From positions 1-34,586 of the IMG/VR virus record IMGVR_UViG_3300042507_002537: DNA of 34,586 bases. One strand, given 5' to 3'. Of this stretch, positions 14,986 to 21,794 are shown piece by piece. The stretch's first letter is position 1; each line of letters begins with the position of its first letter. A program made the translations under genes and the position numbers. Source of the DNA: a virus. The notes beneath the pieces are model-generated. The model made no database searches. It was not told the origin of the DNA and was given only the letters and a program-made list of their open reading frames with translations.

Positions 14986-15797
14986 TGGGTGTCATTAGAT
15001 TAAGTGAAGTAAATCAAAAAGTTAAATACACAAATTTTGCAGCAAACTTTCCTTTTATTCGTCTTGTTGAAGTTTTAGTTGTTGGTGGTGGTGGTGGTAC
15101 ACAAAACGCTGTTGCTGGTGCTCGAGGCGAAGGTGGCGCTGGTGGTGGTGGCGTAATTAGTGGTAACGCATTTCTTCCAAAAAGATTTTTGGTAACTGTT
15201 GGCGCTGGTGGTACTGGTGGTGCTTCATCTACTAATGGTTCTAATTCTGTTTGTAATACTCTTACTGCTTTTGGTGGTGGAAGAAGTATCACAACTTCAT
15301 CTGGAGCAAATGGTGGTTGTGGCGCTGGAGCAAGTGATGCTAGTGCTATGAATTTTGGTGGTAACAGCACCTCAAGTCAAGGTAACGCAGGTGGAAGTAA
15401 AACAACAAGTGGTAATGATGGTGGCGCTGGCGCAGGTGGTGGTGGTGGTGGTGGTGCTGGACAATCCGTTATTACAACAAGTGCAACAGGTGGCTTAGGT
15501 GGCACACCTTTTATGAGTTCAATTACAGGTTCACCTGTTAATTATTCAAAAGGTGGAAATGGTGGCAATGCTACTGGTGGGGGAACAACCTCAGTAGATA
15601 CAATTCTTGGTTCAGGTGCTAATGGGCCAAATGGTTCAGGAACTGGAACAGCAGGTCGTGTAGGTGTTGTAATTCTTAAATACCCAGTAAGGTTTGCTTT
15701 ATCTGTTGGTGCTGGTTTAACTTCATCCACCACAACTTCAGGTGATTTCAAAGTAACACAATTCACAGCAGGTTCAGATTTTGTGGAGTTTATATAA
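14985..15797 (+). CDS. Glycine-rich adhesin 2 (paralogue)
   Basis: A 270-residue protein in TAATGG overlap with adhesin 1 and of the same architecture: RLSEVNQKVKYTNFAAN at the N-terminus, a Gly-rich core, GTAGRVGVVILKYPV, and a C-terminal module ending FKVTQFTAGSDFVEFI. The ends match adhesin 1 closely while core segments differ in length and sequence, consistent with tandem duplication followed by divergence of the receptor-binding loops. Whether both are on one virion or used alternatively is unknown. Confidence 0.78.
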   Translation: MGVIRLSEVNQKVKYTNFAANFPFIRLVEVLVVGGGGGTQNAVAGARGEGGAGGGGVISGNAFLPKRFLVTVGAGGTGGASSTNGSNSVCNTLTAFGGGRSITTSSGANGGCGAGASDASAMNFGGNSTSSQGNAGGSKTTSGNDGGAGAGGGGGGGAGQSVITTSATGGLGGTPFMSSITGSPVNYSKGGNGGNATGGGTTSVDTILGSGANGPNGSGTGTAGRVGVVILKYPVRFALSVGAGLTSSTTTSGDFKVTQFTAGSDFVEFI

Positions 15798-16195
15798 TGG
15801 ATTGCTACGCACTTTTAGATGAAAACAATATTGTTGTTAATGTTATTACTGGCAAAAATCATAACGAAATAACTGACGAAATTCCTAATTGGGAAGAATA
15901 TTATGCAAACTTTCACAATTTAGATTGTAAAAGAACTTGCCAAAACACTCAGGCTGGTGTTTTTATTGACGAAATAACAAAAGAAGAATCTGTTGAGAAA
16001 GCGTTTAGGAAAAATTATGCTGGTGTTGGATTTTCTTATGATGAAGAATTAGATGCTTTTATCCCACCACAACCATATCAATCTTGGACTTTAGATTTAG
16101 AAACTTGTAATTGGAATCCACCTGTTCCTTACCCAATTGACGATAAATTTTATGAATGGAACGAATCAAGTCAAGAATGGATGGAAATAGAATAA
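15797..16195 (+). CDS. Adhesin-associated tail protein (cyanophage-like module)
   Basis: A 132-residue protein, again in TAATGG overlap. ALLDENNIVVNVITG at the start and the C-terminal AFIPPQPYQSWTLDLETCNWNPPVPYP...YEWNESSQEWME are a module I recognise from tail-fibre-associated proteins of marine cyanophages and pelagic phages. It contains several Trp/Tyr and a Cys-x-Trp. The role is probably structural, or as a chaperone/cap of the adhesin; exact function is unknown. Confidence 0.7.
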   Translation: MDCYALLDENNIVVNVITGKNHNEITDEIPNWEEYYANFHNLDCKRTCQNTQAGVFIDEITKEESVEKAFRKNYAGVGFSYDEELDAFIPPQPYQSWTLDLETCNWNPPVPYPIDDKFYEWNESSQEWMEIE

Positions 16196-16449
16196 TGAAA
16201 CCAGCAATTATTAAAGATGTAATTTTTAGATCAATTGCACTATTTTTAGTTACAGCACTTCCAGCAATTGGTGCTGGTGCTTTTATTGGTGTTGAACCAG
16301 TAAATTCTGCAGTAATCGCTGGCGCACTTGCTGTGTCAAAAATTGCAACCGATTTAGCCAAAGCATTCTTGGATGACGGAAAACTCACTCAAGAAGAAGT
16401 TGATGCCATATTTAAGAAAGCCAACAAAAAGGCTGAGGGTGGCAAATAA
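16195..16449 (+). CDS. Holin-like membrane protein, 84 aa
   Basis: I place the start at ATG 16195, overlapping the upstream TAA, rather than at an in-frame ATG 39 bases upstream. Two hydrophobic segments are visible (FRSIALFLVTALPAIGAGAFIG and SAVIAGALAVSKIATDLAKAF), followed by a charged tail DDGKLTQEEVDAIFKKANKK that recurs in actinophage holins. It precedes the M23 endolysin with a 1-base overlap. Most likely the holin controlling endolysin release, though three other small membrane proteins are nearby. Confidence 0.68.
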   Translation: MKPAIIKDVIFRSIALFLVTALPAIGAGAFIGVEPVNSAVIAGALAVSKIATDLAKAFLDDGKLTQEEVDAIFKKANKKAEGGK

Positions 16450-16844
16450 TGGCGTTACCAATTAAAGACGGCAAAATCACAACACCTTTTGGTAAAAAAG
16501 GCAAAATGTGGTCGTCAGGAATGCACACAGGGGTAGACTTCGCAATTCCATCTGGTACTGACATTTTGGCTGTTGCTGACGGAAAAGTTGCAAATGCTAA
16601 TTGGGGTAAATCCTATGGTATTCAAATTGTTCAAAAACTTGATGGTCAAGATACTTGGGTTATTTATGCGCATCTTTCTAAATCACTTGTTAAACCTGGT
16701 GATGAAATTAAAAAAGGTCAGCACATAGGAGAATCAGGTAATACTGGTAATTCTTCTGGCCCACATTTACATTTTGAAGCAAGAAACAATGTGCGCTGGT
16801 CTGCTGGTAAACCTGTTGATCCAAAAGGAATCTTGGAAGCATAA
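16449..16844 (+). CDS. M23 (LytM-type) peptidase endolysin
   Basis: A 131-residue single-domain protein. Metal ligands of peptidase family M23 are in place: H26 and D30 (MHTGVDF), H75 (YAHL) and H106/H108 (PHLHFE). The N-terminal PIKDGKITTPFGKKG and GNTGNSSGPHLHFEARNN are typical. It would cut peptide cross-links of host peptidoglycan. There is no signal peptide, so a holin is required. No separate wall-binding domain is present. Confidence 0.93.
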   Translation: MALPIKDGKITTPFGKKGKMWSSGMHTGVDFAIPSGTDILAVADGKVANANWGKSYGIQIVQKLDGQDTWVIYAHLSKSLVKPGDEIKKGQHIGESGNTGNSSGPHLHFEARNNVRWSAGKPVDPKGILEA

Positions 16845-17831
16845 TTGAATAGGCGCACCAAACTGCGCTTAATCTTGTCTTTACTCTTACTGGGTTTTGT
16901 TATGTCTCCAGCCTTTGCTGATGAAACAACAATTGTTTTAGATCAACAAACACCTTATGTTGATGTGCCTGTTGAGGCTACTGAGCCAACAACTTTAACT
17001 GTTCAAACAATTACTGGTACACCTCAAAGTAATCCTGGTTTTATTGATTCGTGGATTGAACTTTGGCAAGGCACAACTAAACTTTTTGCTAATGATGATG
17101 GTGCGCATTCTGCAACAAATGTTTTAGCATCAATTATTACTGCACCTATTGATTCAGGTATTTATTTTATTCGTGCTACTTCTTTTGCTTATATGTGTTG
17201 TAATCAGTCACCTAATGGAACTTATCTTTTAACTTGGTCTGGTGTTACAACCATTCCAACAGCCACGCCAACACCAACAACAACCCCACAGCCGACAGCA
17301 GAGCCGACTCCCACAAGTGAGCCAACTCCCAGCGCAACACCCGAACCAACACCGACAGAAGTTTCACCTACACCAACCCCGACACAAGAACCAACGATAG
17401 AACCAACCCAAGAACCAGTAACAGATAACTCAAGTGACGAAACTCAGGTAATTTTAATCCCAGAACCAAGCCCAGAGCCGATACAGATAGAAGAGCCAGA
17501 ATTAGAGATAGTTGAGCAAATAGTTGAACCAGAAACAATTGAAACTCCAATCGCAGAACCTGAATTAAGTGTAGAGCAAGAACAAGAAATTATTGATCAA
17601 CTTTACATTGCAGAAAATACAATAGAATTACAATTACCAACTGCGCTTGCAGATATACCAGGTGCTGCACAAATTTTTGCAGCAACAGAAGCGATTTTGA
17701 ATGTTGGTTCAGATATGACTCAAGAACAACGCGAGGAATCACAGTCTGTTGTTGTGGGCGCAATTATTGTTACACAAATTGCTTCTATGGCATCTGTTTC
17801 TGTATCACAAAGTCAAAGGAATAGAAAATAA
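16845..17831 (+). CDS. Secreted Pro/Thr/Glu-rich stalk protein with C-terminal membrane segment
   Basis: A 328-residue protein from TTG 16845, directly after the endolysin stop. It has a clear signal peptide (basic NRRTKLR, then LILSLLLLGFVM, AFA before DE), and a beta-rich domain (about 27-132) whose spacing resembles pre-peptidase C-terminal (PPC) domains. A Pro/Thr/Glu stalk (about 135-245) is made of repeats such as TPTPT and PEPTPTE. A folded acidic region and a final hydrophobic segment (VVVGAIIVTQIASMASVSV) with basic RNRK end follow. The order implies export and anchoring with a wall-spanning stalk. A role in lysis or superinfection exclusion is inferred from position. Confidence 0.75.
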   Translation: MNRRTKLRLILSLLLLGFVMSPAFADETTIVLDQQTPYVDVPVEATEPTTLTVQTITGTPQSNPGFIDSWIELWQGTTKLFANDDGAHSATNVLASIITAPIDSGIYFIRATSFAYMCCNQSPNGTYLLTWSGVTTIPTATPTPTTTPQPTAEPTPTSEPTPSATPEPTPTEVSPTPTPTQEPTIEPTQEPVTDNSSDETQVILIPEPSPEPIQIEEPELEIVEQIVEPETIETPIAEPELSVEQEQEIIDQLYIAENTIELQLPTALADIPGAAQIFAATEAILNVGSDMTQEQREESQSVVVGAIIVTQIASMASVSVSQSQRNRK

Positions 17832-18011
17832 ATGTTGAGTTGGGTTAAAAAATATGCTGTTGCTATTACAGGTGATACTTGGACTTATGTGGGTTTGCTT
17901 ATTGCTTATTTCACTTTGGATGGGTCAGCGAAGCAAGTAACTGGTGTTCTTATTCTTGGTGGTCTTGTAATATGGCTTGTAACGTTGCCTATTAGGGAAT
18001 CTGATGACTAA
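17832..18011 (+). CDS. Small two-TM membrane protein (holin candidate), 59 aa
   Basis: Begins with ATG 17832 (MLSWVKKYAVAITGD) behind AGGAATAGAAAATA and ends at TAA 18009-18011, overlapping the next gene by 8 bases. Two hydrophobic stretches (WTYVGLLIAYFTL and VTGVLILGGLVIWLVTLPI) with a short polar turn (DGSAKQ) give a helical hairpin. It resembles small actinophage membrane proteins encoded next to lysis genes. Probable holin or antiholin. Confidence 0.68.
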   Translation: MLSWVKKYAVAITGDTWTYVGLLIAYFTLDGSAKQVTGVLILGGLVIWLVTLPIRESDD

Positions 18012-18270
18012 CGCAATTATTATGGCTGGCCAGATTGCTGGTGCTTTGTCGGCTATTGGCGCTGTTGTTTTTGTAATTGTTAAATATGTGGTTGTTAAAC
18101 CGATTCAAAATTATATTGATAAGGCCACTTACCCTATTTCCCCTACCAGTAACGGCGGAAAATCGTTGCCAGATGCTATTCGTGGGATTAAAAGAATTGA
18201 ATCTAAGTTAGAGAAAATGGATCAAAGAGTCCAAGTCCTTGAGGACACGCTGAAAGTCCCCTCTATCTAA
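18004..18270 (+). CDS. Single-TM protein with C-terminal coiled coil, 88 aa
   Basis: ATG 18004 lies inside the end of the upstream small membrane gene. One long membrane segment (IAGALSAIGAVVFVIVKYVVV) is followed by a linker and a charged helix (IKRIESKLEKMDQRVQVLEDTL) predicted to coil. The layout fits class II/III holins or accessory lysis proteins of Gram-positive phages. With the neighbouring two-TM gene it may form a holin pair. Confidence 0.65.
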   Translation: MTNAIIMAGQIAGALSAIGAVVFVIVKYVVVKPIQNYIDKATYPISPTSNGGKSLPDAIRGIKRIESKLEKMDQRVQVLEDTLKVPSI

Positions 18271-18299
18271 CTTTTGTCAGACCGACCCTTTATATTGTG

Positions 18300-18305
18300 T
18301 ATAAC
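18300..18305 (+). promoter_or_regulatory. Possible -10 element TATAAC opening the right arm
   Basis: GTGTATAACA resembles an extended -10 and matches the TATAAC at 21316 and 23447. A TTGTCA hexamer occurs at 18274-18279, but the 20-base spacer is longer than usual. The position between lysis and recombination genes makes a promoter sensible. Low confidence. Confidence 0.3.
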
Positions 18306-18321
18306 AGGGAAAGGACAAGAA

Positions 18322-18465
18322 TTGCCTAATATTACAGACCCAGAAATCTGGGACAAATTATCTATTCAAGCCAAAACTAAGTGGCTTGCTATCCAAGCCG
18401 ATTTGGCTGATGCCAGATGCGGGACTTGTTATCAAATGGTTTGCACCTGCGGAGAGGATTACTGA
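18322..18465 (+). CDS. Small Cys-rich protein, 47 aa
   Basis: I choose TTG 18322, which follows GGGAAAGGA with a six-base spacer; the frame is open further upstream to TTG 18274 but without a good site. The C-terminus has C-G-T-C and C-T-C pairs (RCGTCYQMVCTCGEDY), likely a zinc knuckle. TGA overlaps the ATG of the next gene. A TATAAC element at 18300-18305 lies just upstream, so this may open the right-arm transcript. No family recognised. Confidence 0.6.
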   Translation: MPNITDPEIWDKLSIQAKTKWLAIQADLADARCGTCYQMVCTCGEDY

Positions 18466-19112
18466 TGGGTTTTGATTTAAGTTCGTATGCCACAGTTCAG
18501 GAAAGAATTGCCGAGTTTTGGTCGTTGTACCCAAATGGTCGTTTAGAAACAGAACTTGTTTACCATTCTGATACTTCGTACATTGTGAAAGCATCAGCGT
18601 ACAAAAATATTACTGATCAAGTTCCTAGTGCAACAGATTATGCTCAAGAAACTGTTGGTGCATCAATGACTACAAAGAACTTTCCGCTGGAAACTTGTTC
18701 TACTTCTGCGATTGGTAGATGTATTGCAACTCTTGGTCTTTCAACTCGTAAGAATGAGCCAAGACCATCACGCGAAGAAATGGAACGTGTGGTTGCTAAA
18801 GAATCTAAGCCAATGAATGTTGCAGATGGCCCTATGGGTCGTGCTAAAGCAACAGAAAAACAAATAGGTTTTGCAATCTCTATGTTGAAAGAAATCGCAC
18901 AACGATTGGAATTCAGCAACGAGGATGTAATGAAGTGGGCGTGTGAGGAATACAAGTGCAAAACACTTGAAGATTTCTCTATGAAACAAATTTCACATTT
19001 CATTGCAGATTTGCAAAAAACAAAACAACAAGGTGAATCTTCTGTGTTCTATAACTTGGTGAGAGCCAAAAAAGGCGCAAATTATGACCCTTGGGAAACG
19101 CCATCCAACTAG
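18465..19112 (+). CDS. ERF/Rad52-like ssDNA-annealing protein (putative)
   Basis: A 215-residue protein from ATG 18465, coupled to the upstream stop. The N-terminal two thirds (YATVQERIAEFWSLYPNG, YIVKASAYKNITDQ, NFPLETCSTSAIGRCIATLG) follow a pattern common to actinophage proteins related to ERF-type single-strand annealing proteins: strands, then a helix with xSAIGRxLxxLG. The C-terminal region (KATEKQIGFAISMLKEIAQRL) may be a winged or helical DNA-contact segment. It would anneal ssDNA during recombination-dependent replication. SSB and a resolvase in this arm support that. The family call is moderate. Confidence 0.5.
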   Translation: MGFDLSSYATVQERIAEFWSLYPNGRLETELVYHSDTSYIVKASAYKNITDQVPSATDYAQETVGASMTTKNFPLETCSTSAIGRCIATLGLSTRKNEPRPSREEMERVVAKESKPMNVADGPMGRAKATEKQIGFAISMLKEIAQRLEFSNEDVMKWACEEYKCKTLEDFSMKQISHFIADLQKTKQQGESSVFYNLVRAKKGANYDPWETPSN

Positions 19113-19124
19113 GTTAGGAATCTA

Positions 19125-19490
19125 TTGCTAGAAAAACTACTCCTATTACTTGCGCCAACTTATGTTGATCAAGATGAGAAAGTAGCAATAACAGCAGTTA
19201 GACAGTATGTGCGCGAGCAATACTCTGCAACACAATGGAAATGTATTGACGAATTGTGGCAAAGAGAAAGTTCGTGGCAGACAAAAAAGAAGCCCTGGAG
19301 AGCCAGAAATGCATCAAGTGGTGCTTACGGAATACCGCAAGCATTACCCGCTGCAAAAATGGTTTCTCACGGAGTTGATTTCGCAACAAATCCTTACACC
19401 CAAGTCAATTGGGGGATGAGTTACATTTCTAAAAGATTTGGAACTCCTTGTAAGGCTTTAGCGTTTCACAACAGAAAAGGCTGGTACTAA
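19125..19490 (+). CDS. Lysozyme/lytic-transglycosylase-like protein
   Basis: A 121-residue protein, TTG 19125 after TTAGGAA. RESSW carries the likely catalytic Glu (E48), followed by RNASSGAYGIPQALPAAKM, the SLT-fold AYGIxQ motif, then NPYTQVNWGMSYISKRFGTPC and a final GWY. These are typical of actinobacterial transglycosylase-like domains that cleave peptidoglycan glycan strands. It is a second muralytic enzyme, separate from the M23 endolysin and away from the lysis block. It may act in lysis or, if packaged, in entry. No clear signal peptide. Confidence 0.82.
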   Translation: MLEKLLLLLAPTYVDQDEKVAITAVRQYVREQYSATQWKCIDELWQRESSWQTKKKPWRARNASSGAYGIPQALPAAKMVSHGVDFATNPYTQVNWGMSYISKRFGTPCKALAFHNRKGWY

Positions 19491-19493
19491 AAG

Positions 19494-19613
19494 GTGAATC
19501 CTGCGCTCATCTTTCAAGGAATTCTTTTAATTATTCTTGGAATCGCTGGTTTCATTACCGTTTTATATAACTTCAAACGATATTGTGATCTCACCGAGAA
19601 AGAGGACAAATGA
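19494..19613 (+). CDS. Tiny single-TM protein, 39 aa
   Basis: GTG 19494 opens VNPALIFQGILLIILGIAGFITVLYNF, one membrane segment with a charged cytoplasmic tail (KRYCDLTEKEDK). The ribosome-binding site is poor. The stop TGA is in ATGA overlap with the next gene, which is good evidence that the frame is used. Function unknown; it may accompany the lysozyme-like gene. Confidence 0.5.
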   Translation: MNPALIFQGILLIILGIAGFITVLYNFKRYCDLTEKEDK

Positions 19614-20968
19614 AAGAAGTAAGACCTTATGGCACAGTTGAGAAACGTGCAAATAATAGATACAGAGTAAGAATTGGTAAGAAGCACGGCCATACAACTC
19701 TTGGAACTTTTGATTCAAAGATTGAAGCCGAAGAAGCATTAAAAACATTTATTAGAGAAGAACAAATACAGGAAGAAAGATACAAAAATCTTCCAACTAA
19801 CACAGCCACAAAACCTTATGCTGAAATTGGACCTGATGGTGGAGAACTAGCGACTGGAGTTTTAACTGAACCTATCGGGGATGACTGGTCTGTGATTCTT
19901 AAATCTTTCGGTCTTGATCCTAATGTTTTTGAAGTTGTTGGTGACAAAGTTCGAATGTCGAAGTGGCAACAATCAGCGCGTTCGTCAAATGGCCATAGAG
20001 ATATGGTGTGGTTGTACTCATATAGAGCCACTTTTGCTCGCAAAAAAACACCAACCATAGATGATAGTGACATAAATCAAATTCGTGCCAATATTAGGGC
20101 TTTTAAGCCGTCTAAACAGGCTTCTAAGGCTGTTTCACAAGAACCATCAACCTTTGTGTTTTTGGCCTCTGATTGGCAGTTAGGTAAGTCTGCTTCTGGT
20201 GGTCCAGCGGCAACTACTAAACGTGTTTTGAATTCTTTTGAAAAAACTGTTAAAAGGATTGAAGAATTGCAAAAGACTGGTCGCAATATTGAGCAAATTG
20301 CTTTTGTAAATATGGGCGATCCTGTCGAGGGATGTAGTAACGAATTTTATCCAAGCCAACTTTTCAGCGTGCAATTAACACAAAGAGAACAATTGCTGTT
20401 GGCTTTAGATTTGTGGACATTAGGTGTTTCAATGTTTGCAGGTTTAGCACCAAAAATGAAATTTATCTCTACTCTGTCTAATCACGGAGAATGGAACAGG
20501 CGTAACGGAAAAAGCCAAAGCACAGATAGCGATTCCGCTGACGGATTCTTATCAGAAACTTTGAAACGAATCCTTGATGATAAAAAACTTGTTGATGAAT
20601 GGGTTATTCCACACGATCAAATGTCTGTGACAAGTAATTTATCTGGAATGGAATGTGCGTTCACTCACGGACATAAAATTGCAAGAAACGAATTTGAATG
20701 GTTACGTGGACAATCTTTAAGACTGCTCAGAGATAATGGGCAAGAACCTAAGATTTGGTTTACTGGTCACCGTCATCACATTAAGATTGATGACTTTGGT
20801 GTGTTCACTCGTTTTCAATGCCCGAGCCAAGAATCAGATGGTTTATCAAGTAGTTCAGGATCAAAATATTACACAGATTCCAGCGGTAAATGGAGTTCTC
20901 CTGGTTCTATGACTTTGCTTGTTGGTAAACACGATTTGCGTGGCTGGTCAGACTTGGCTGTGTTATGA
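19610..20968 (+). CDS. Metallophosphoesterase with N-terminal AP2-like DNA-binding domain
   Basis: A 452-residue protein. Residues 10-50 (RYRVRIGKKHGHTTLGTFDSKIEAEEAL) look like the AP2/integrase-type three-strand DNA-binding domain. After a linker region, calcineurin-like metal motifs appear in order: ASDWQLGK, NMGDPVEG, LSNHGEWN, FTHGHK and FTGHRHH. This is the Mre11/SbcD-type catalytic core; actinophages often carry such a protein in the recombination block. It probably acts as a nuclease or phosphodiesterase on DNA. ATGA links at both ends tie it to its neighbours. Confidence 0.83.
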   Translation: MKEVRPYGTVEKRANNRYRVRIGKKHGHTTLGTFDSKIEAEEALKTFIREEQIQEERYKNLPTNTATKPYAEIGPDGGELATGVLTEPIGDDWSVILKSFGLDPNVFEVVGDKVRMSKWQQSARSSNGHRDMVWLYSYRATFARKKTPTIDDSDINQIRANIRAFKPSKQASKAVSQEPSTFVFLASDWQLGKSASGGPAATTKRVLNSFEKTVKRIEELQKTGRNIEQIAFVNMGDPVEGCSNEFYPSQLFSVQLTQREQLLLALDLWTLGVSMFAGLAPKMKFISTLSNHGEWNRRNGKSQSTDSDSADGFLSETLKRILDDKKLVDEWVIPHDQMSVTSNLSGMECAFTHGHKIARNEFEWLRGQSLRLLRDNGQEPKIWFTGHRHHIKIDDFGVFTRFQCPSQESDGLSSSSGSKYYTDSSGKWSSPGSMTLLVGKHDLRGWSDLAVL

Positions 20969-21201
20969 CAAGTGAGCAACTAGCGAAAGCAATCAGTCAC
21001 GCAATCTCTAATGTGGAGAAAAGAATTCTTAACATTGGTGCTTCTCAATACGATTCGGGACAGAAACAAAAGATTGAGGACAAGACACCAGCAGAAGTTT
21101 TAGATGACGCTCTTGAGGAACTTGATGATTGTTTAGCCTATGTGGCTTGGACTAGAATCAGAATCCAAAAGATACGCGCGAATCTAAAAGATGTCATCTG
21201 A
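20965..21201 (+). CDS. Helical protein, 78 aa (weak MazG-like resemblance)
   Basis: ATGA overlap with the phosphoesterase gene. The sequence IGASQYDSGQKQKIEDKTPAEVLDDALEELDDCLAYVAWTRIRIQKI is all helical with an acidic EVLDDALEELDD face. This recalls the EExxD-type metal site of MazG-like NTP pyrophosphohydrolases but is too short and divergent to assign. Known as an unnamed family in actinophages. The stop lies in the first arm of a hairpin. Confidence 0.6.
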   Translation: MTSEQLAKAISHAISNVEKRILNIGASQYDSGQKQKIEDKTPAEVLDDALEELDDCLAYVAWTRIRIQKIRANLKDVI

Positions 21202-21298
21202 GTCATTCCCTAGTGGCTCAGATGTTCAACGAGACACCCTGGCGGGGTCTCTTGTGTCGGGTTGGCACTTGTGTCCCCTTTCCGCTGACCCGACACAA
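21195..21298 (+). promoter_or_regulatory. Cluster of three inverted repeats upstream of the RHH gene
   Basis: Three stems in 104 bases: CATCTGAG/CTCAGATG (21195-21202 and 21217-21224, 8 bp); GAGAC-CCC/GGG-GTCTC (21231-21251, one bulged A, loop TGGC); and TTGTGTCGGGT/ACCCGACACAA (21252-21262 and 21288-21298, 11 bp perfect, 25-base loop). CTTGTGTC is repeated at 21251 and 21268. The first may end the upstream transcript. The last ends 17 bases before TATAAC (21316), so it would overlap a -35 region and is a good operator candidate. Confidence 0.6.
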
Positions 21299-21315
21299 TC
21301 TCGTAAACCAGTTCG

Positions 21316-21321
21316 TATAAC
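21316..21321 (+). promoter_or_regulatory. Possible -10 element TATAAC for the RHH-methyltransferase operon
   Basis: TCGTATAACATT sits 28 bases before the RHH gene start and matches the hexamer at 23447. The -35 position (ACACAA, 21293-21298) is a poor match and falls within the right arm of the 11-bp inverted repeat. A repressed or activator-dependent promoter would explain this. Confidence 0.4.
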
Positions 21322-21348
21322 ATTAGACCTAACTGCGAAAGGAAAATA

Positions 21349-21504
21349 ATGTCTGACAAATTAAGCAAAGATAATTTGATTGCTTTGCGTTTGAACAATA
21401 CACAAATGCGTGCATTAAAAGTATTTGCAAAACAACACAACGCATCAATATCAGAAGTAATTCGTATTTCAATTGAGATGATGATTCCAGAGGCGAAAAG
21501 ATGA
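21349..21504 (+). CDS. Ribbon-helix-helix (CopG/Arc-like) regulator, 51 aa
   Basis: ATG 21349 follows GCGAAAGGAAAATA. The protein has an N-terminal strand (NLIALRLNNTQ), then helix A (MRALKVFAKQHN), the turn ASI, and helix B (SEVIRISIEMMI), the layout of dimeric RHH DNA-binding proteins. It is the first gene after the inverted-repeat cluster, so autoregulation at those repeats is likely (inference). Ends in ATGA overlap with the next gene. Confidence 0.72.
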   Translation: MSDKLSKDNLIALRLNNTQMRALKVFAKQHNASISEVIRISIEMMIPEAKR

Positions 21505-21794
21505 ATAGATCAAAAGTTGCATCAAATCTTGTTAAGATGACTTGGTTACGTGACCATCCAGCGTTAGCAACAACTGATTTAGATATTAACCAAATCGATT
21601 GGAAAACAATTGACAAGTTTGAATGGAATCGCACTCAACTTGTTTTAATTGAGATTCTTCGTTTCATTAACTGTGGTGAATCATTGATGCGTTTATCTGA
21701 AATCAATCTTTTGTCACCAGATGAAAAGCGCATTGTGGCTTTATCAATCAATATGTTGTATAACGATTTAGGTTTGGAAGAAAACCTTGTCTAA
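21501..21794 (+). CDS. Unknown helical protein, 97 aa
   Basis: ATG 21501 overlaps the RHH stop. The protein contains TWLRDHPALATTDLDINQIDWKTIDKFEWNRTQLVLIEILRFINCGESLMRLSEI and a helical C-terminus (SPDEKRIVALSINMLYNDLGL). No motif recognised. Its end overlaps the methyltransferase start by 8 bases, making one operon of RHH, this gene and the methyltransferase. Confidence 0.65.
   Translation: MNRSKVASNLVKMTWLRDHPALATTDLDINQIDWKTIDKFEWNRTQLVLIEILRFINCGESLMRLSEINLLSPDEKRIVALSINMLYNDLGLEENLV

Noticed and set aside
15014-15370. Minus-strand Pro-rich ORF of 118 codons (and 15542-15766)
   Set aside because: It is the reverse complement of GGT-rich glycine codons (ACC), which removes stops; an artefact of the adhesin genes.
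17270-17440. Pro/Thr tandem codons as a CRISPR-like or satellite array
   Set aside because: Repeats are short, irregular and encode a Pro/Thr/Glu stalk in frame; no spacer organisation.
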